This document shows, one piece after another, positions 35,992-44,200 of a stretch of DNA of 64,000 bases. Every line of letters begins with the position of its first letter. Within the stretch, counting starts at the first letter, position 1. The stretch spans positions 377,001-441,000 of the forward strand of contig NZ_CP154260.1 of assembly GCF_039545795.1 (NCBI RefSeq). Direction: 5' to 3'. A program made the position numbers and the translations under genes. The notes under the pieces were generated by a model, which ran no database searches, was not told the DNA's origin, and was given only the letters and a program-made list of their open reading frames with translations. Origin of the DNA: Chitinophaga niabensis. Its GTDB lineage: Bacteria > Bacteroidota > Bacteroidia > Chitinophagales > Chitinophagaceae.

Positions 35992-36023
35992 CAAAGATAA
36001 GTGAGCGATCGCTTATTTACGAA
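35992..36023 (-). promoter_or_regulatory. Promoter of the TetR-MFS operon
   Basis: On the minus strand: TTCG (36020-36023), 20-bp spacer, TATCTTTG (35992-35999, perfect TAnnTTTG). The start codon begins 7 bp after the -7 box, implying a leaderless or nearly leaderless mRNA. Confidence 0.6.
35997..36020. promoter_or_regulatory. TetR operator candidate
   Basis: A 24-bp dyad with perfect 10-bp centre AGCGATCGCT (36004-36013) and 9 of 12 matching bases per arm. It fills the spacer between -33 and -7. Confidence 0.65.
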
Positions 36024-36039
36024 ATATATTTTTTCTAGA

Positions 36040-36071
36040 TAAAAAAAGGCGCTCTTTAAAAGAGCGCCTTT
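36040..36071 (-). terminator. Terminator of the thioredoxin-fold lipoprotein gene
   Basis: Stem AAAGGCGCTCT / AGAGCGCCTTT (36045-36055 with 36061-36071). On the minus strand it is followed by a T run, 40 bp after the gene. Confidence 0.85.
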
Positions 36072-36110
36072 CAGGAGTTTGTACGACCCATCCTCCCTGC
36101 AACTATTTGA

Positions 36111-37001
36111 TTACAAAGCTTTAAGACTGTCCAGCCTTACCTGGGCGAGCTCCAGCCCCGGCGATAATTCCAGCAGTTTCCGGTAAGCGGTCACCGCCTT
36201 TTCATTATCATGGTTCTGCCTGTAGCCCTCTGCCAGCCACTTCCAGCTATCCGGTTTTTCGGGGTAGAGGAGAGTGTTGAGCTGGAAAGCTGTGATGGCA
36301 TGTTCCATATAACCGGCAGACAGGAGCACAGACCCGAACCCGTTCAATTCGCCATCGCTTTTGCTGACAGGCTTCACTTTCTCAGCCAGCAGGGGTAACT
36401 GTGCATGCAGCATACCCGGGCTTTTCACTTCAAACATCCTGCGCAAACGATCGCCGGCGGCGTAATTGGGTTCGTAGGGTTGCCCCCGGATAATGGCCAG
36501 CAGGTCTTTTTCCAGTGACTGCACGGGGAATTCCACGATCCTCCCTATTTCTCTGCCGTTTTTTCTGACAATGAAAGTAGGTACGCGGAAAATGTACAAT
36601 CCCTGTTCTTCCCTGCCGGGACTGGTTTTATGACCCGGATTGCCGCTTTTGGTACAAATGATCCGGACTTTTTGGGGAGGTACCCCCAGGCTGTCCATGA
36701 TCTTGAGAAAATGCGGCACTTCCCTTCGGCTGTCTCCACACCAGGTACCCATGAACACGTCCACCTGTTCATCCGTCCATGCACTTTTCAGCAGGGCAGC
36801 ATCTGCAGTATAGCCGTGATAAATGGAATCAAACCAGTGTTTAAAAGGCAGTTGATCAAATGCAGATCTTAGCTGTTCACCTAATAACACCGTGGCGGGA
36901 GGAGAAGGTAATGATGATTGCTGCACGATAGCAGGTGGGCTGCATCGGATAAGTGTGATGAGCCCGGCTATGCAGCACATGTATAGCCATATTGTTTTCA
37001 T
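36111..37001 (-). CDS. Lipoprotein with thioredoxin-like domain and TPR tail
   Basis: A 296-residue envelope protein starting at the ATG at 37001, where a lipoprotein signal begins (lipobox LIRC, Cys20). Residues about 75-190 are a thioredoxin-like fold: DVFMGTWCGDSRREVPHFLKIM (81-102, split here by the active-site turn) and the cis-Pro strand RVPTFIVRKNGREIGRI. The active site is WCGDS, with a single Cys (Cys88), so it cannot act as a two-cysteine oxidoreductase by itself. A TPR-like helical pair (ITAFQLNTLLYPEKPDSWKWLAEGY) closes the protein. The frame continues upstream through a repeat region, but that part is not protein-like. Confidence 0.75.
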   Translation of the reverse strand: MKTIWLYMCCIAGLITLIRCSPPAIVQQSSLPSPPATVLLGEQLRSAFDQLPFKHWFDSIYHGYTADAALLKSAWTDEQVDVFMGTWCGDSRREVPHFLKIMDSLGVPPQKVRIICTKSGNPGHKTSPGREEQGLYIFRVPTFIVRKNGREIGRIVEFPVQSLEKDLLAIIRGQPYEPNYAAGDRLRRMFEVKSPGMLHAQLPLLAEKVKPVSKSDGELNGFGSVLLSAGYMEHAITAFQLNTLLYPEKPDSWKWLAEGYRQNHDNEKAVTAYRKLLELSPGLELAQVRLDSLKAL

Positions 37002-37093
37002 AAAAAATGCATAAAAGGGTGATGGCATACGTACAACGCAAAATGCGCCGTACATAGCCGGAATGGCACACAACGGGTATACGTTTGCCTTTA

Positions 37094-37230
37094 TAGGTTT
37101 GGAAACTGGCAGGGTACACGTAAACTGATCGCGTGTGAGAAATAAAAAATCAAAATTGCACACGAGGATATATGTACGCCTGTTAGGTTTGGAAACTGGC
37201 AGGGTACACGAAAACAGATCGCGTGTGAGA
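37094..37230. repeat. 47-bp direct repeat, two copies 90 bp apart
   Basis: Copies 37094-37140 and 37184-37230 differ at two positions. Each holds a dyad ACACG-N11-CGTGT. Flanking sequence (GCACAC... and ...TACGCCTG/TTTGCCT) is also loosely repeated, so the original unit was about 90 bp. It lies upstream of the lipoprotein gene and downstream of the 119-residue gene. Confidence 0.75.
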
Positions 37231-37239
37231 TAATGAATG

Positions 37240-37599
37240 TCAGATCAGAGAGGTAATAGTGCAGGGAGGATGGAAGATGTTTTTCAACCCCTTGTAATGG
37301 TAGTGTGATGAAACAACACCATACACAACGGGGGACTGCATTAGCTGAGTTCCCAACACAGGGCCGTTCAGAGAAGGAACGTAGTCCTGCATTTTAAGCG
37401 TGGAACTTAACTGCTGCAATTGAGCATCAGGGTCCTTACCATCAAATGCCTGAGTGAGGAAGTGAACGCAACCGCAATCTGCCGGAACGTTTTTATCATG
37501 CATGTATATCTTCACAATACATTGCAGATATCCGGTTATCCGGAAGGCAAGCTGCAGGCTGATCACTGCAAAAAGGCATATGGCGAGGAAAGGTCGCAC
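37240..37599 (-). CDS. Hypothetical membrane-anchored or secreted protein, 119 aa
   Basis: Starts with GTG (37599), there being no nearby ATG, and begins with a hydrophobic segment (FLAICLFAVISLQLAF, residues 4-19) that serves as signal or anchor. The rest contains four Cys (CIVKIYM, DCGC, HPPC), a possible sign of a disulfide-bearing periplasmic protein. I do not recognise a family. Composition is protein-like and the stop is clean. A nearby upstream promoter is not evident. Confidence 0.5.
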   Translation of the reverse strand: MRPFLAICLFAVISLQLAFRITGYLQCIVKIYMHDKNVPADCGCVHFLTQAFDGKDPDAQLQQLSSTLKMQDYVPSLNGPVLGTQLMQSPVVYGVVSSHYHYKGLKNIFHPPCTITSLI

Positions 37600-37728
37600 G
37601 TATGTAATATAACGAATTTATTGCAAATGTGATGCAGCGTGGATAATTTCCTTAAATTAGTTAAACAGTGAACGAGAACTAACACCCCGGATGCAGCAAA
37701 TCTATCTTTCACATAAACTGTCGCACCT

Positions 37729-38133
37729 ATGGATTTCATTATCAACCACTGGGCAGTATTGGTCTGCGCCATTCTAAACCTTGTACTGGGCGCTATCTGG
37801 TATTCTCCCATGCTTTTCTACAACGGCTGGAAAAGAGCGAACCACTTTACAGACGAGCAGCTGAAAAGTGTAAAACCTGCAGTCACCTACACGCTGGCTT
37901 TCATCTTTTCGCTGATCATCAGCTACAACATGGCCTTTTTCCTGGGCGATGCCCAAACAGACTGGCAATGGGGTGCTACCGCAGGTTTCCTCGCCGGCTT
38001 TGGATTTTCCTCCCTCATCTTTGCCATTATCGCATTATTTGAAATGCGCTCCTGGGCGTACATCCTTATCAATGGAGGTTTTATCACTGTTTACTTTACC
38101 CTTGTGGGCCTCATTTTAGGTGCCTGGCGTTAG
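37729..38133 (+). CDS. DUF1761-family membrane protein
   Basis: A 134-residue protein with four predicted membrane helices. The N-terminal NHWAVLVCAILNLVLGAIWYSPMLF segment (residues 6-30) with the G-x-x-WYSP turn is the DUF1761 hallmark. Glycine-rich later helices (TAGFLAGFGFSSLIF and GGFITVYFTLVGLILGAW) complete it. No function is known for the family. The gene lies 113 bp upstream of the PepSY gene and may have its own promoter. Confidence 0.85.
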   Translation: MDFIINHWAVLVCAILNLVLGAIWYSPMLFYNGWKRANHFTDEQLKSVKPAVTYTLAFIFSLIISYNMAFFLGDAQTDWQWGATAGFLAGFGFSSLIFAIIALFEMRSWAYILINGGFITVYFTLVGLILGAWR

Positions 38134-38181
38134 CATTTAAAAGCATTTTCCTGATTGCGCAATAGTTTTTCCCGATCCGTC

Positions 38182-38218
38182 TTGTTACCGGGAAATTACC
38201 GGTGCATATTTGCACCGG
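38182..38218 (+). promoter_or_regulatory. Promoter candidate and overlapping hairpin before the PepSY gene
   Basis: TTG (38182-38184), 20-bp spacer, CATATTTG (38205-38212). The -7 box sits inside an 8-bp perfect stem CCGGTGCA / TGCACCGG (38199-38206 with 38211-38218). The dyad could be an operator or a weak terminator of the DUF1761 gene. Confidence 0.4.
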
Positions 38219-38246
38219 ATATTCAATTTTTAGCCTGACAGGTAAG

Positions 38247-39407
38247 ATGAAAAAAATAGTAGGGAAAGTACATCTCTGGCTCGGATTTACATCCGGGCTG
38301 GTTGTATTTGTTATAAGCATTACCGGTTGTTTGCTCGCATTTGAGTGGGAACTGCGTGGCCTGGTGAATGGTTCCTGGTACTACACTGAGCCAAAAGCAA
38401 ACGTGCAACCATTGCCCCCCTCTGTGCTCCGCCCGATTGCTGAAAAACAATTCCCCGGCAAAGTAGCTAACGGCATCAGTTACCAGGGGGGCAAATACAG
38501 CACCGTTGTACAATTCTACGGCGGCGATCCCGAATATTATTACCAGGTGTTCATGGACCCCTACACCGGCAAAGTGCTAAAGGTCTGGAATGCAGAAAAC
38601 GATTTCTTCCGCTTTATCCTCGATGGCCACTTCTATCTCTGGCTGCCTGATCACATCGGCCAGCCCATTGTTGCTTACGCCACGCTCATATTCTTTGTAA
38701 TGCTGGTAACCGGTTTAATCCTCTGGTGGCCAAAGAACAAAGCTGCACGCAAACAAAGGTTCAGCATCAAATGGGATGCAAAATGGCGCAGGAAGAATTA
38801 CGACCTGCACAACGTACTGGGTTTTTACGCCATGTTTATTGCATTGGTACTTGTGATCACCGGGCTGGTATGGGGTTTCCAATGGTGGAGCAATTCCCTG
38901 TATTATGCCACCTCCGGCGGAAAGTCCCTCGATGACGCTATCTACGCAACTTCTGATACCACTGCTTATACAAAAGAATATGCCGTTGAAAAAGCCACTG
39001 ACATGGCCTGGAACCAGGTACGCCAGCACATGCCGGAAGGTGCAGGGATCAGTGTATATTTTGCTGCTACCAAAAATGCTCCCATAAGCGTTACCATCAA
39101 TCACCGCCCCGGTACTTACTATAAAACAGATAATTACCAGTTTGATCAGTACACCCTGAAGCCATTAAAAGAAGATGGGCCCTATGCCGGATTCTACAAA
39201 GACGCGGGTTTTGGTGATAAACTGCGCCGGATGAATTACGATATCCATACGGGAGCAGTACTGGCACTACCGGGCAAGATCCTGATGTTCTTCGCCAGCC
39301 TTATCTGTGCCAGCTTACCCATTACCGGTATTTATATCTGGTGGGGAAGGCGGAAAAAGGGCAAACCATCCCTGAAAAAAAGAATATACCAGCAGGCAGC
39401 GCTTTAA
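38247..39407 (+). CDS. PepSY-associated transmembrane protein
   Basis: A 386-residue inner-membrane protein of the PepSY_TM family. It begins KKIVGKVHLWLGFTSGLVVFVISITGCLLAFEWEL, the typical first helix with a His facing the membrane. Further helices lie at about 140-160 (IVAYATLIFFVMLVTGLILWWP), 190-215 (HNVLGFYAMFIALVLVITGLVWG) and 345-370, with PepSY-type periplasmic loops between. Such proteins are often linked to siderophore uptake and probable heme-bound ferric reduction. The conserved His residues suit heme binding, but that is inference. I prefer the ATG at 38247; the GTG at 38202 is within the promoter. Confidence 0.85.
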   Translation: MKKIVGKVHLWLGFTSGLVVFVISITGCLLAFEWELRGLVNGSWYYTEPKANVQPLPPSVLRPIAEKQFPGKVANGISYQGGKYSTVVQFYGGDPEYYYQVFMDPYTGKVLKVWNAENDFFRFILDGHFYLWLPDHIGQPIVAYATLIFFVMLVTGLILWWPKNKAARKQRFSIKWDAKWRRKNYDLHNVLGFYAMFIALVLVITGLVWGFQWWSNSLYYATSGGKSLDDAIYATSDTTAYTKEYAVEKATDMAWNQVRQHMPEGAGISVYFAATKNAPISVTINHRPGTYYKTDNYQFDQYTLKPLKEDGPYAGFYKDAGFGDKLRRMNYDIHTGAVLALPGKILMFFASLICASLPITGIYIWWGRRKKGKPSLKKRIYQQAAL

Positions 39408-39436
39408 TTTGGAAAAAAACGCTGTAAGTTTAAGCC

Positions 39437-39922
39437 ATGAAAACTACGGCAGCCTACTGGCGCGAAACGCTCCAATTAACGCAACATGTAGAAGGGGGCT
39501 CTTTCAGGGAAACTTATAGAGCACCATTGGTATTACAACAACCAGCCGGGCCAAGGGCTGCTTCAACAGGCATTTATTTCTTACTGGAAGATGGAGAGTT
39601 CTCAGCCTTTCACAGGATCGCATCTGATGAAATGTGGCATTTCTATGATGGCGTTACCCTGCATATCTACGAGATCAAACCAAACGGTACATTACATGTA
39701 CACCGCTTAGGCAGAGACATTACACAGGGAGAACAACTGCAGTTAGTGATCCCCGCCGGCAGCTGGTTTGCCTCCTCCGTAGAAGAAACCGGCGGCTTTG
39801 CACTTGTGGGTTGTACCGTTGCGCCGGGATTTGATTTTGCTGATTTTGAACTGGCAGAAAGAGCGGCACTCTCACAGTTGTTTCCGCAGCATGCAGGGCT
39901 GATAGGTTTACTTACCAGGTGA
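39437..39922 (+). CDS. Cupin_5 (DUF985) domain protein
   Basis: A 161-residue single-domain cupin. Residues 5-30 (YWRETLQLTQHVEGGSFRETYRA) are the DUF985 N-terminal signature, and metal-binding-type His/Glu positions appear in FSAFHRIASDEMWHFYDG. The second cupin motif is seen around VIPAGSWFASSV and the tail TVAPGFDFADFELA closes the fold. DUF985 proteins are small beta-barrels without an established reaction; some resemble sugar isomerases in structure. It follows the PepSY gene by 29 bp and may be co-transcribed with it. Confidence 0.85.
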   Translation: MKTTAAYWRETLQLTQHVEGGSFRETYRAPLVLQQPAGPRAASTGIYFLLEDGEFSAFHRIASDEMWHFYDGVTLHIYEIKPNGTLHVHRLGRDITQGEQLQLVIPAGSWFASSVEETGGFALVGCTVAPGFDFADFELAERAALSQLFPQHAGLIGLLTR

Positions 39923-39932
39923 GATTATTTAT

Positions 39933-39945
39933 AATGTACTACATT
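39933..39945. promoter_or_regulatory. GntR operator 1, upstream of the regulator's own gene
   Basis: AATGTACTACATT, a perfect 13-bp dyad. Its core ATGTACTACAT is the exact reverse complement of the core at 40763-40773 before susC. It overlaps a TACATTTA -7-like box (39940-39947). Confidence 0.65.
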
Positions 39946-39968
39946 TATACAAAAATTAACCTACCCGT

Positions 39969-40661
39969 ATGGCTAAAATTGATCTGATCAAAGATCTTGT
40001 CCCCATTGCTCAGAACACGATGGCAGATATTGTCGAGAAAGAGCTGCGCGATTATTTAAAAAAGAAATCCTTTAAACCCGGGGATGCACTTCCTTCAGAA
40101 CTGGAACTGGCAGAAGCATTAGGCGTGAGCCGCAACGTAGTGAGAGAAGCATTAAGCCGCCTCCGTATGTTAGGTATGGTGGAAACGAAAAAGAGAAGAG
40201 GTATGATCCTTTCCCGCCCTGATATACTTGGATCTTTCGAAAGAGTATTAGACCCCTTGATCATAGACGACAGTACCCTGCAGGATATCTTTGAACTGAG
40301 GCTTACCCTGGAAATGGGACTGGCGGATATTCTCTACCTCCGCAAAACTAAAAAAGATCTGAAGGAACTGGAAGCCATCGCCAAAAGCCAGGAGCCCAAG
40401 GGGAAAGGACAGGCCTTCCGTATCAGCAATGAAGTAGCTTTTCACGGAAAGATCTACCAGATGACGGGGAACGATACGCTCACCCGTTTCCAGAATATGC
40501 TCCTCCCTATTTTTGGTTATGTGATCAGCCTGGAAAAAGTGCCCAAGATCGGTACCGTATCCCACATAGACCTGGTGAACATACTGAAGGATGGCAGCAA
40601 GGAAGAATTCAGGGCTGGTATGATGGAGCACCTCAAACCACACTTCGACCGCTTGAAATAA
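39969..40661 (+). CDS. GntR-family regulator, FadR subfamily
   Basis: A 230-residue repressor-type regulator. The winged helix-turn-helix is at residues 19-80 (LPSELELAEALGVSRNVVREALSRLRMLGMVETKKRRGM, seen in two halves) and the FCD ligand-binding domain at about 100-225 (IFELRLTLEMGLADI, EVAFHGKIYQM, MMEHLKPHFDRL). Family members often sense sugar acids or sialic acid derivatives. It is followed by a terminator and then a susCD-nan operon that has the same operator core as its own upstream region, so it most likely controls both. The His in EVAFHGKI fits the metal site of FCD proteins. Confidence 0.9.
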   Translation: MAKIDLIKDLVPIAQNTMADIVEKELRDYLKKKSFKPGDALPSELELAEALGVSRNVVREALSRLRMLGMVETKKRRGMILSRPDILGSFERVLDPLIIDDSTLQDIFELRLTLEMGLADILYLRKTKKDLKELEAIAKSQEPKGKGQAFRISNEVAFHGKIYQMTGNDTLTRFQNMLLPIFGYVISLEKVPKIGTVSHIDLVNILKDGSKEEFRAGMMEHLKPHFDRLK

Positions 40662-40678
40662 TTCATGCAACATATGGG

Positions 40679-40711
40679 AAGGGAACTGCCGGAAAGCAGT
40701 TCCCTTTTTTT
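40679..40711 (+). terminator. Terminator of the gntR gene
   Basis: Stem AAGGGAACTGC / GCAGTTCCCTT (40679-40689 with 40696-40706), loop CGGAAA, followed by T run. Confidence 0.88.
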
Positions 40712-40727
40712 ATTCCCCAAAAATTAA

Positions 40728-40760
40728 TTTGGTTGGTTGTGTCTTTTTATTTTACATTTG
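40728..40760 (+). promoter_or_regulatory. Promoter of the susCD-nan operon (locus C)
   Basis: TTTG (40728-40731), 21-bp spacer, TACATTTG (40753-40760, perfect TAnnTTTG). Its last base is the first base of the GntR operator. Confidence 0.6.
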
Positions 40761-40776
40761 ATATGTAGTACATATC
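40760..40776. promoter_or_regulatory. GntR operator 2, at the susC start region
   Basis: GATATGTAGTACATATC is a perfect 17-bp dyad with the GT-N3-AC core used by FadR-type GntR proteins. It covers the expected transcription start, so binding should block the promoter. Confidence 0.7.
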
Positions 40777-40825
40777 TACATAGCTATCGTTAAAAATTCC
40801 ATCTCTGTCTAAACAGTGATCCGTT

Positions 40826-43800
40826 ATGAACTTATCTCTCTTAATCTCCAGATCGGGACTTTTATTCTTTGTATCTATGTTACTGTTGCCTGCTTTCGCT
40901 GCAATGGCACAGTCTACAGTTAGTGGCAAGGTCACTGACTCTACCGGTGTGCCCATTGAAAGGGCCAGTGTACAGCTGAAAGGCACTACACGAGGCACTT
41001 TTACAGGTGCTGATGGTAGCTATTCCATCAATGTTCCGGCGGATGGAATATTGATATTCTCTTACCTCGGCTACCTTAATAAGGAGCAGAGTGTAGGGGG
41101 GCGTACAGTTTTGAACGTTCAACTCGCTTCGGCCAACACAACGCTGGAAGATGTGGTGATCGTAGGGTATATGCAGCAATCCCGTACAAAAGCTACTGCC
41201 GCTATTTCCAAACTGGATGTGGAAGAACTCAAACACTCTCCCAATCCCAATCCCATACAGGCTATGCAGGGAAAGATCGCCGGTATGTCCATTCCCATTT
41301 CTTCCGGCCAGCCTGGTGAAGGCGCGAATAACATCATCATTCGCGGTAGTACCAAGCTGAATGTGTATGGAACAGGTATTGGTACCAGTGGCGGAAATGT
41401 GGTGAATACAGACGGAGGAAGCCCGCTGGTAGTGATCGATGGGGTGTTCCGTTCCATGAGCGATGTGAACCCGGATAACATTGAATCCATACAAGTGATG
41501 AAGGATGCAGCCTCTACTGCAATCTACGGTGCGCGTGGTGCTAACGGTGTAATTGTGATTAAAACAAAAGGCGGAAAGAATAACAGCAAAATGAACCTTG
41601 CCGTGAATCACCGCACCACCTGGGAAACCCCGGCACGTGATTATAAATACCTCAATGCAACAGATTACCTGAAACTGGCCCGCACTACGGTAAGGAATAC
41701 AGCGGATAACCTCGATAAGAACAACCTGCTGAACAATGGCGGTTTCTCTGCCGGTACGCGTGTATACACGGCTAAAGGTCAGTACGGAAGGAATGTGAAC
41801 CTCACGGCATTGTATGATAACATTGTGGCCATTGAAGGTCAGGCCTACGTGGATAACCTGCTGGCACATGGTTACATGACCATGGACGATCCCATTAATC
41901 CGGGCACCAAATTATTATATGCAGATAATAACTACGAGGACCTTATCTGGAAAACAGGCCTGTCCAGCAATACGAATGTATCTATAGACGGTGGTTCCGA
42001 GAGAGCGAATTATAACGTTTCACTCGGATATACAGATCAGCGGGGAACCTTTATTGGTACTAACTATAAACGTTATGATGCATTAGGCAACTTCAGCTTC
42101 CAGGCCACCAACAATTTCAAAGTGGATGCCATGCTGAACTACCAGAATGTATTACCCAACTACGTGGATAATTTTACGAATGATCTCACAAGAGCTACGC
42201 GTATCACGCCATTGATCCGCATTTATAAGGATGACGGTAATCCTGCATTGGGTGAATTATGGTCTGCCCGCAACAGGTTGCATACTGTGAAATATGATGA
42301 TACCAGGACCTCTACAGAACGTGTGGTAACAAGGCTGGCCGGAGACTGGACCATCCTGCCTGGTCTGCATTTCAGACCGTCCATCTCTTACCTCATTTCA
42401 GATTACCGCTACATGTTCATGCGGAAAGCCACGCCGGCTGATGAAATTCAACCTACTTACCAGCGTGAAAAGAGGGAGGCCACTAATAACAGCCGCCAGT
42501 TAATGGTAGACCAGGTATTGCAGTACGATTTTGATCTGAACAAGAAACATAACTTTACTTTATTGGGAGGGTTTAACTATACCAGGAATACCAACAGCAA
42601 TATTAATATCAGCTCACAAAGAGCTACCAACGATTATATCTATACGATCAATGAACCGCCAACCTCTGTTATCGGTGGCGTTCCTACTTCAAATACAATA
42701 CCAGACTACTTTGGTACTTCGCTGGGAGAATCAAAATCAGCCAGTTTGTTCGGGCAGTTGAATTATGATTACGAAGCAAAATATCTCTTCAGTGCCTCAC
42801 TGCGTTATGACGGGTTCTCCAATTTTGCACCGGAAAATAAATATGCTTATTTCCCTTCTTTCTCTGCCGGATGGAATATCCACAAGGAACGCTTCTGGCA
42901 TGTAAAACCTATCAGCAACCTCAAACTCAGGGGCAGCTATGGATTGGTAGGTGCCAGCGACCTGCGGGTAGTAGATACTTATGGTGGATACAATGCTTAT
43001 TCTTATGCCCAGGGTTCTGGTATATTGAGAGCTAATCTCAGCAACCCCAACCTGAAATGGGAAGGCACTGAGTCCATGGACGTTGCCATTGAAGCCGGTT
43101 TCCTCAATAACCGCATCAATCTTACCGTGGATTGGTATAACAAGCTCACAAAAGACAGGCTGGCGTCAAAACCTTTGCCTTCTGAAGCACCATTTGCTTC
43201 TATCTTTTATAACAACGGGACCTTACAGAATACGGGTATAGAGATCGAGTTAGGGGGCACCGTATTACAGGTGAAAGATTTCATCTGGAACACCAACTTC
43301 TCATTTGCTTACAATAAGCAAATGATCAAAGCACTGCCTGCTAATGGCAGACCGAAAAACCGCCAGGGTGGAGATGTGGTATGGGATCCTGCTACTAAAT
43401 CCCTTGTGGAAGCCGGTGGTTTTGCAGAAGGTGAAAGACCTTTTGCTTTATATGCTTACCAGGTGTTAGGCGTGTTCTCCACAGATGCTGAAGCAGCTGC
43501 CTGGAATGCCACAAAGAAAGATAACCTGGCTTCCGCATCCGGCATCGCTGTTGGAAAACGAGCAGGCGATTTCATTTTTAATGATGTGAATAATGATGGG
43601 GTGATAGATACCAAAGACCAGGTGTTTATGGGATACCGTACACCGGATAAAATAGGCGGATGGCAGAATACATTTTCCTATAAAGGCATTACGTTAAGAG
43701 TGGCCATGGACTATGCCATGGGGCATATGATCACCAATGGTGCACTGGCCCGCTCTTTAGGACAGGGCAGGGCCTTTAACGAAGGCGCACCTGAACAGGC

Positions 43801-44182
43801 TTTAGGACCGGACATCTGGCAAAAATCAGGAGATGTGGGTAAGAAATACGCACGTTTCTCTTTTGCGGATTTTGATTTCGGCCAAAGGAACTATCTGCGT
43901 GGTGCAACACTGGGTGTGAATAACAGTTATTCCTCCGATGTATCTGTGATGTATCAAAAAGGAGATTTCCTGGCTTTCCGTGAGATCACCCTCTCTTACG
44001 ATATTCCACGTAACATCATGAAAAAGATCCGTTCCACCGGCATGAACGTTTTTGCCAGTGTGTACAACCTGGGGTACCTCACCAAATATGAAGGGATCAA
44101 TCCTGAATCCTATACAGGTTTTGATGCGATAGGATATCCCCGCCCAAGACAATTCTCACTGGGTGCAACGGTTAAGTTTTAA
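40826..44182 (+). CDS. SusC/RagA-type TonB-dependent transporter, locus C
   Basis: A 1118-residue outer-membrane importer without an STN domain, in contrast to loci A and B, and without adjacent sigma/FecR genes. Signal peptide 1-29 (ending AAMAQ), CarbopepD_reg-like domain about 32-115 (VSGKVTDSTGVPIERASV), plug about 118-260 (DVVIVGYMQQSRTKATAAIS, GSPLVVIDGVFRSM, DAASTAIYGARGANGVIVI), then the barrel ending QFSLGATVKF. Control is therefore by the GntR regulator next to it. With the lyase and mutarotase genes downstream, sialic acid or a sialylated glycan is the probable cargo. Confidence 0.92.
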   Translation: MNLSLLISRSGLLFFVSMLLLPAFAAMAQSTVSGKVTDSTGVPIERASVQLKGTTRGTFTGADGSYSINVPADGILIFSYLGYLNKEQSVGGRTVLNVQLASANTTLEDVVIVGYMQQSRTKATAAISKLDVEELKHSPNPNPIQAMQGKIAGMSIPISSGQPGEGANNIIIRGSTKLNVYGTGIGTSGGNVVNTDGGSPLVVIDGVFRSMSDVNPDNIESIQVMKDAASTAIYGARGANGVIVIKTKGGKNNSKMNLAVNHRTTWETPARDYKYLNATDYLKLARTTVRNTADNLDKNNLLNNGGFSAGTRVYTAKGQYGRNVNLTALYDNIVAIEGQAYVDNLLAHGYMTMDDPINPGTKLLYADNNYEDLIWKTGLSSNTNVSIDGGSERANYNVSLGYTDQRGTFIGTNYKRYDALGNFSFQATNNFKVDAMLNYQNVLPNYVDNFTNDLTRATRITPLIRIYKDDGNPALGELWSARNRLHTVKYDDTRTSTERVVTRLAGDWTILPGLHFRPSISYLISDYRYMFMRKATPADEIQPTYQREKREATNNSRQLMVDQVLQYDFDLNKKHNFTLLGGFNYTRNTNSNINISSQRATNDYIYTINEPPTSVIGGVPTSNTIPDYFGTSLGESKSASLFGQLNYDYEAKYLFSASLRYDGFSNFAPENKYAYFPSFSAGWNIHKERFWHVKPISNLKLRGSYGLVGASDLRVVDTYGGYNAYSYAQGSGILRANLSNPNLKWEGTESMDVAIEAGFLNNRINLTVDWYNKLTKDRLASKPLPSEAPFASIFYNNGTLQNTGIEIELGGTVLQVKDFIWNTNFSFAYNKQMIKALPANGRPKNRQGGDVVWDPATKSLVEAGGFAEGERPFALYAYQVLGVFSTDAEAAAWNATKKDNLASASGIAVGKRAGDFIFNDVNNDGVIDTKDQVFMGYRTPDKIGGWQNTFSYKGITLRVAMDYAMGHMITNGALARSLGQGRAFNEGAPEQALGPDIWQKSGDVGKKYARFSFADFDFGQRNYLRGATLGVNNSYSSDVSVMYQKGDFLAFREITLSYDIPRNIMKKIRSTGMNVFASVYNLGYLTKYEGINPESYTGFDAIGYPRPRQFSLGATVKF

Positions 44183-44200
44183 GTAATAAAAAATTCAGTC

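Noticed and set aside
37002..37163. N-terminal 54-residue extension of the thioredoxin-fold lipoprotein
   Set aside because: It crosses the 47-bp direct repeat and would bury the lipoprotein signal that begins at 37001.
40880..41869. 329-residue minus-strand frame
   Set aside because: It lies wholly antisense to the plug region of susC (locus C), is rich in His/Cys/Ile as antisense frames often are, and shows no domain.
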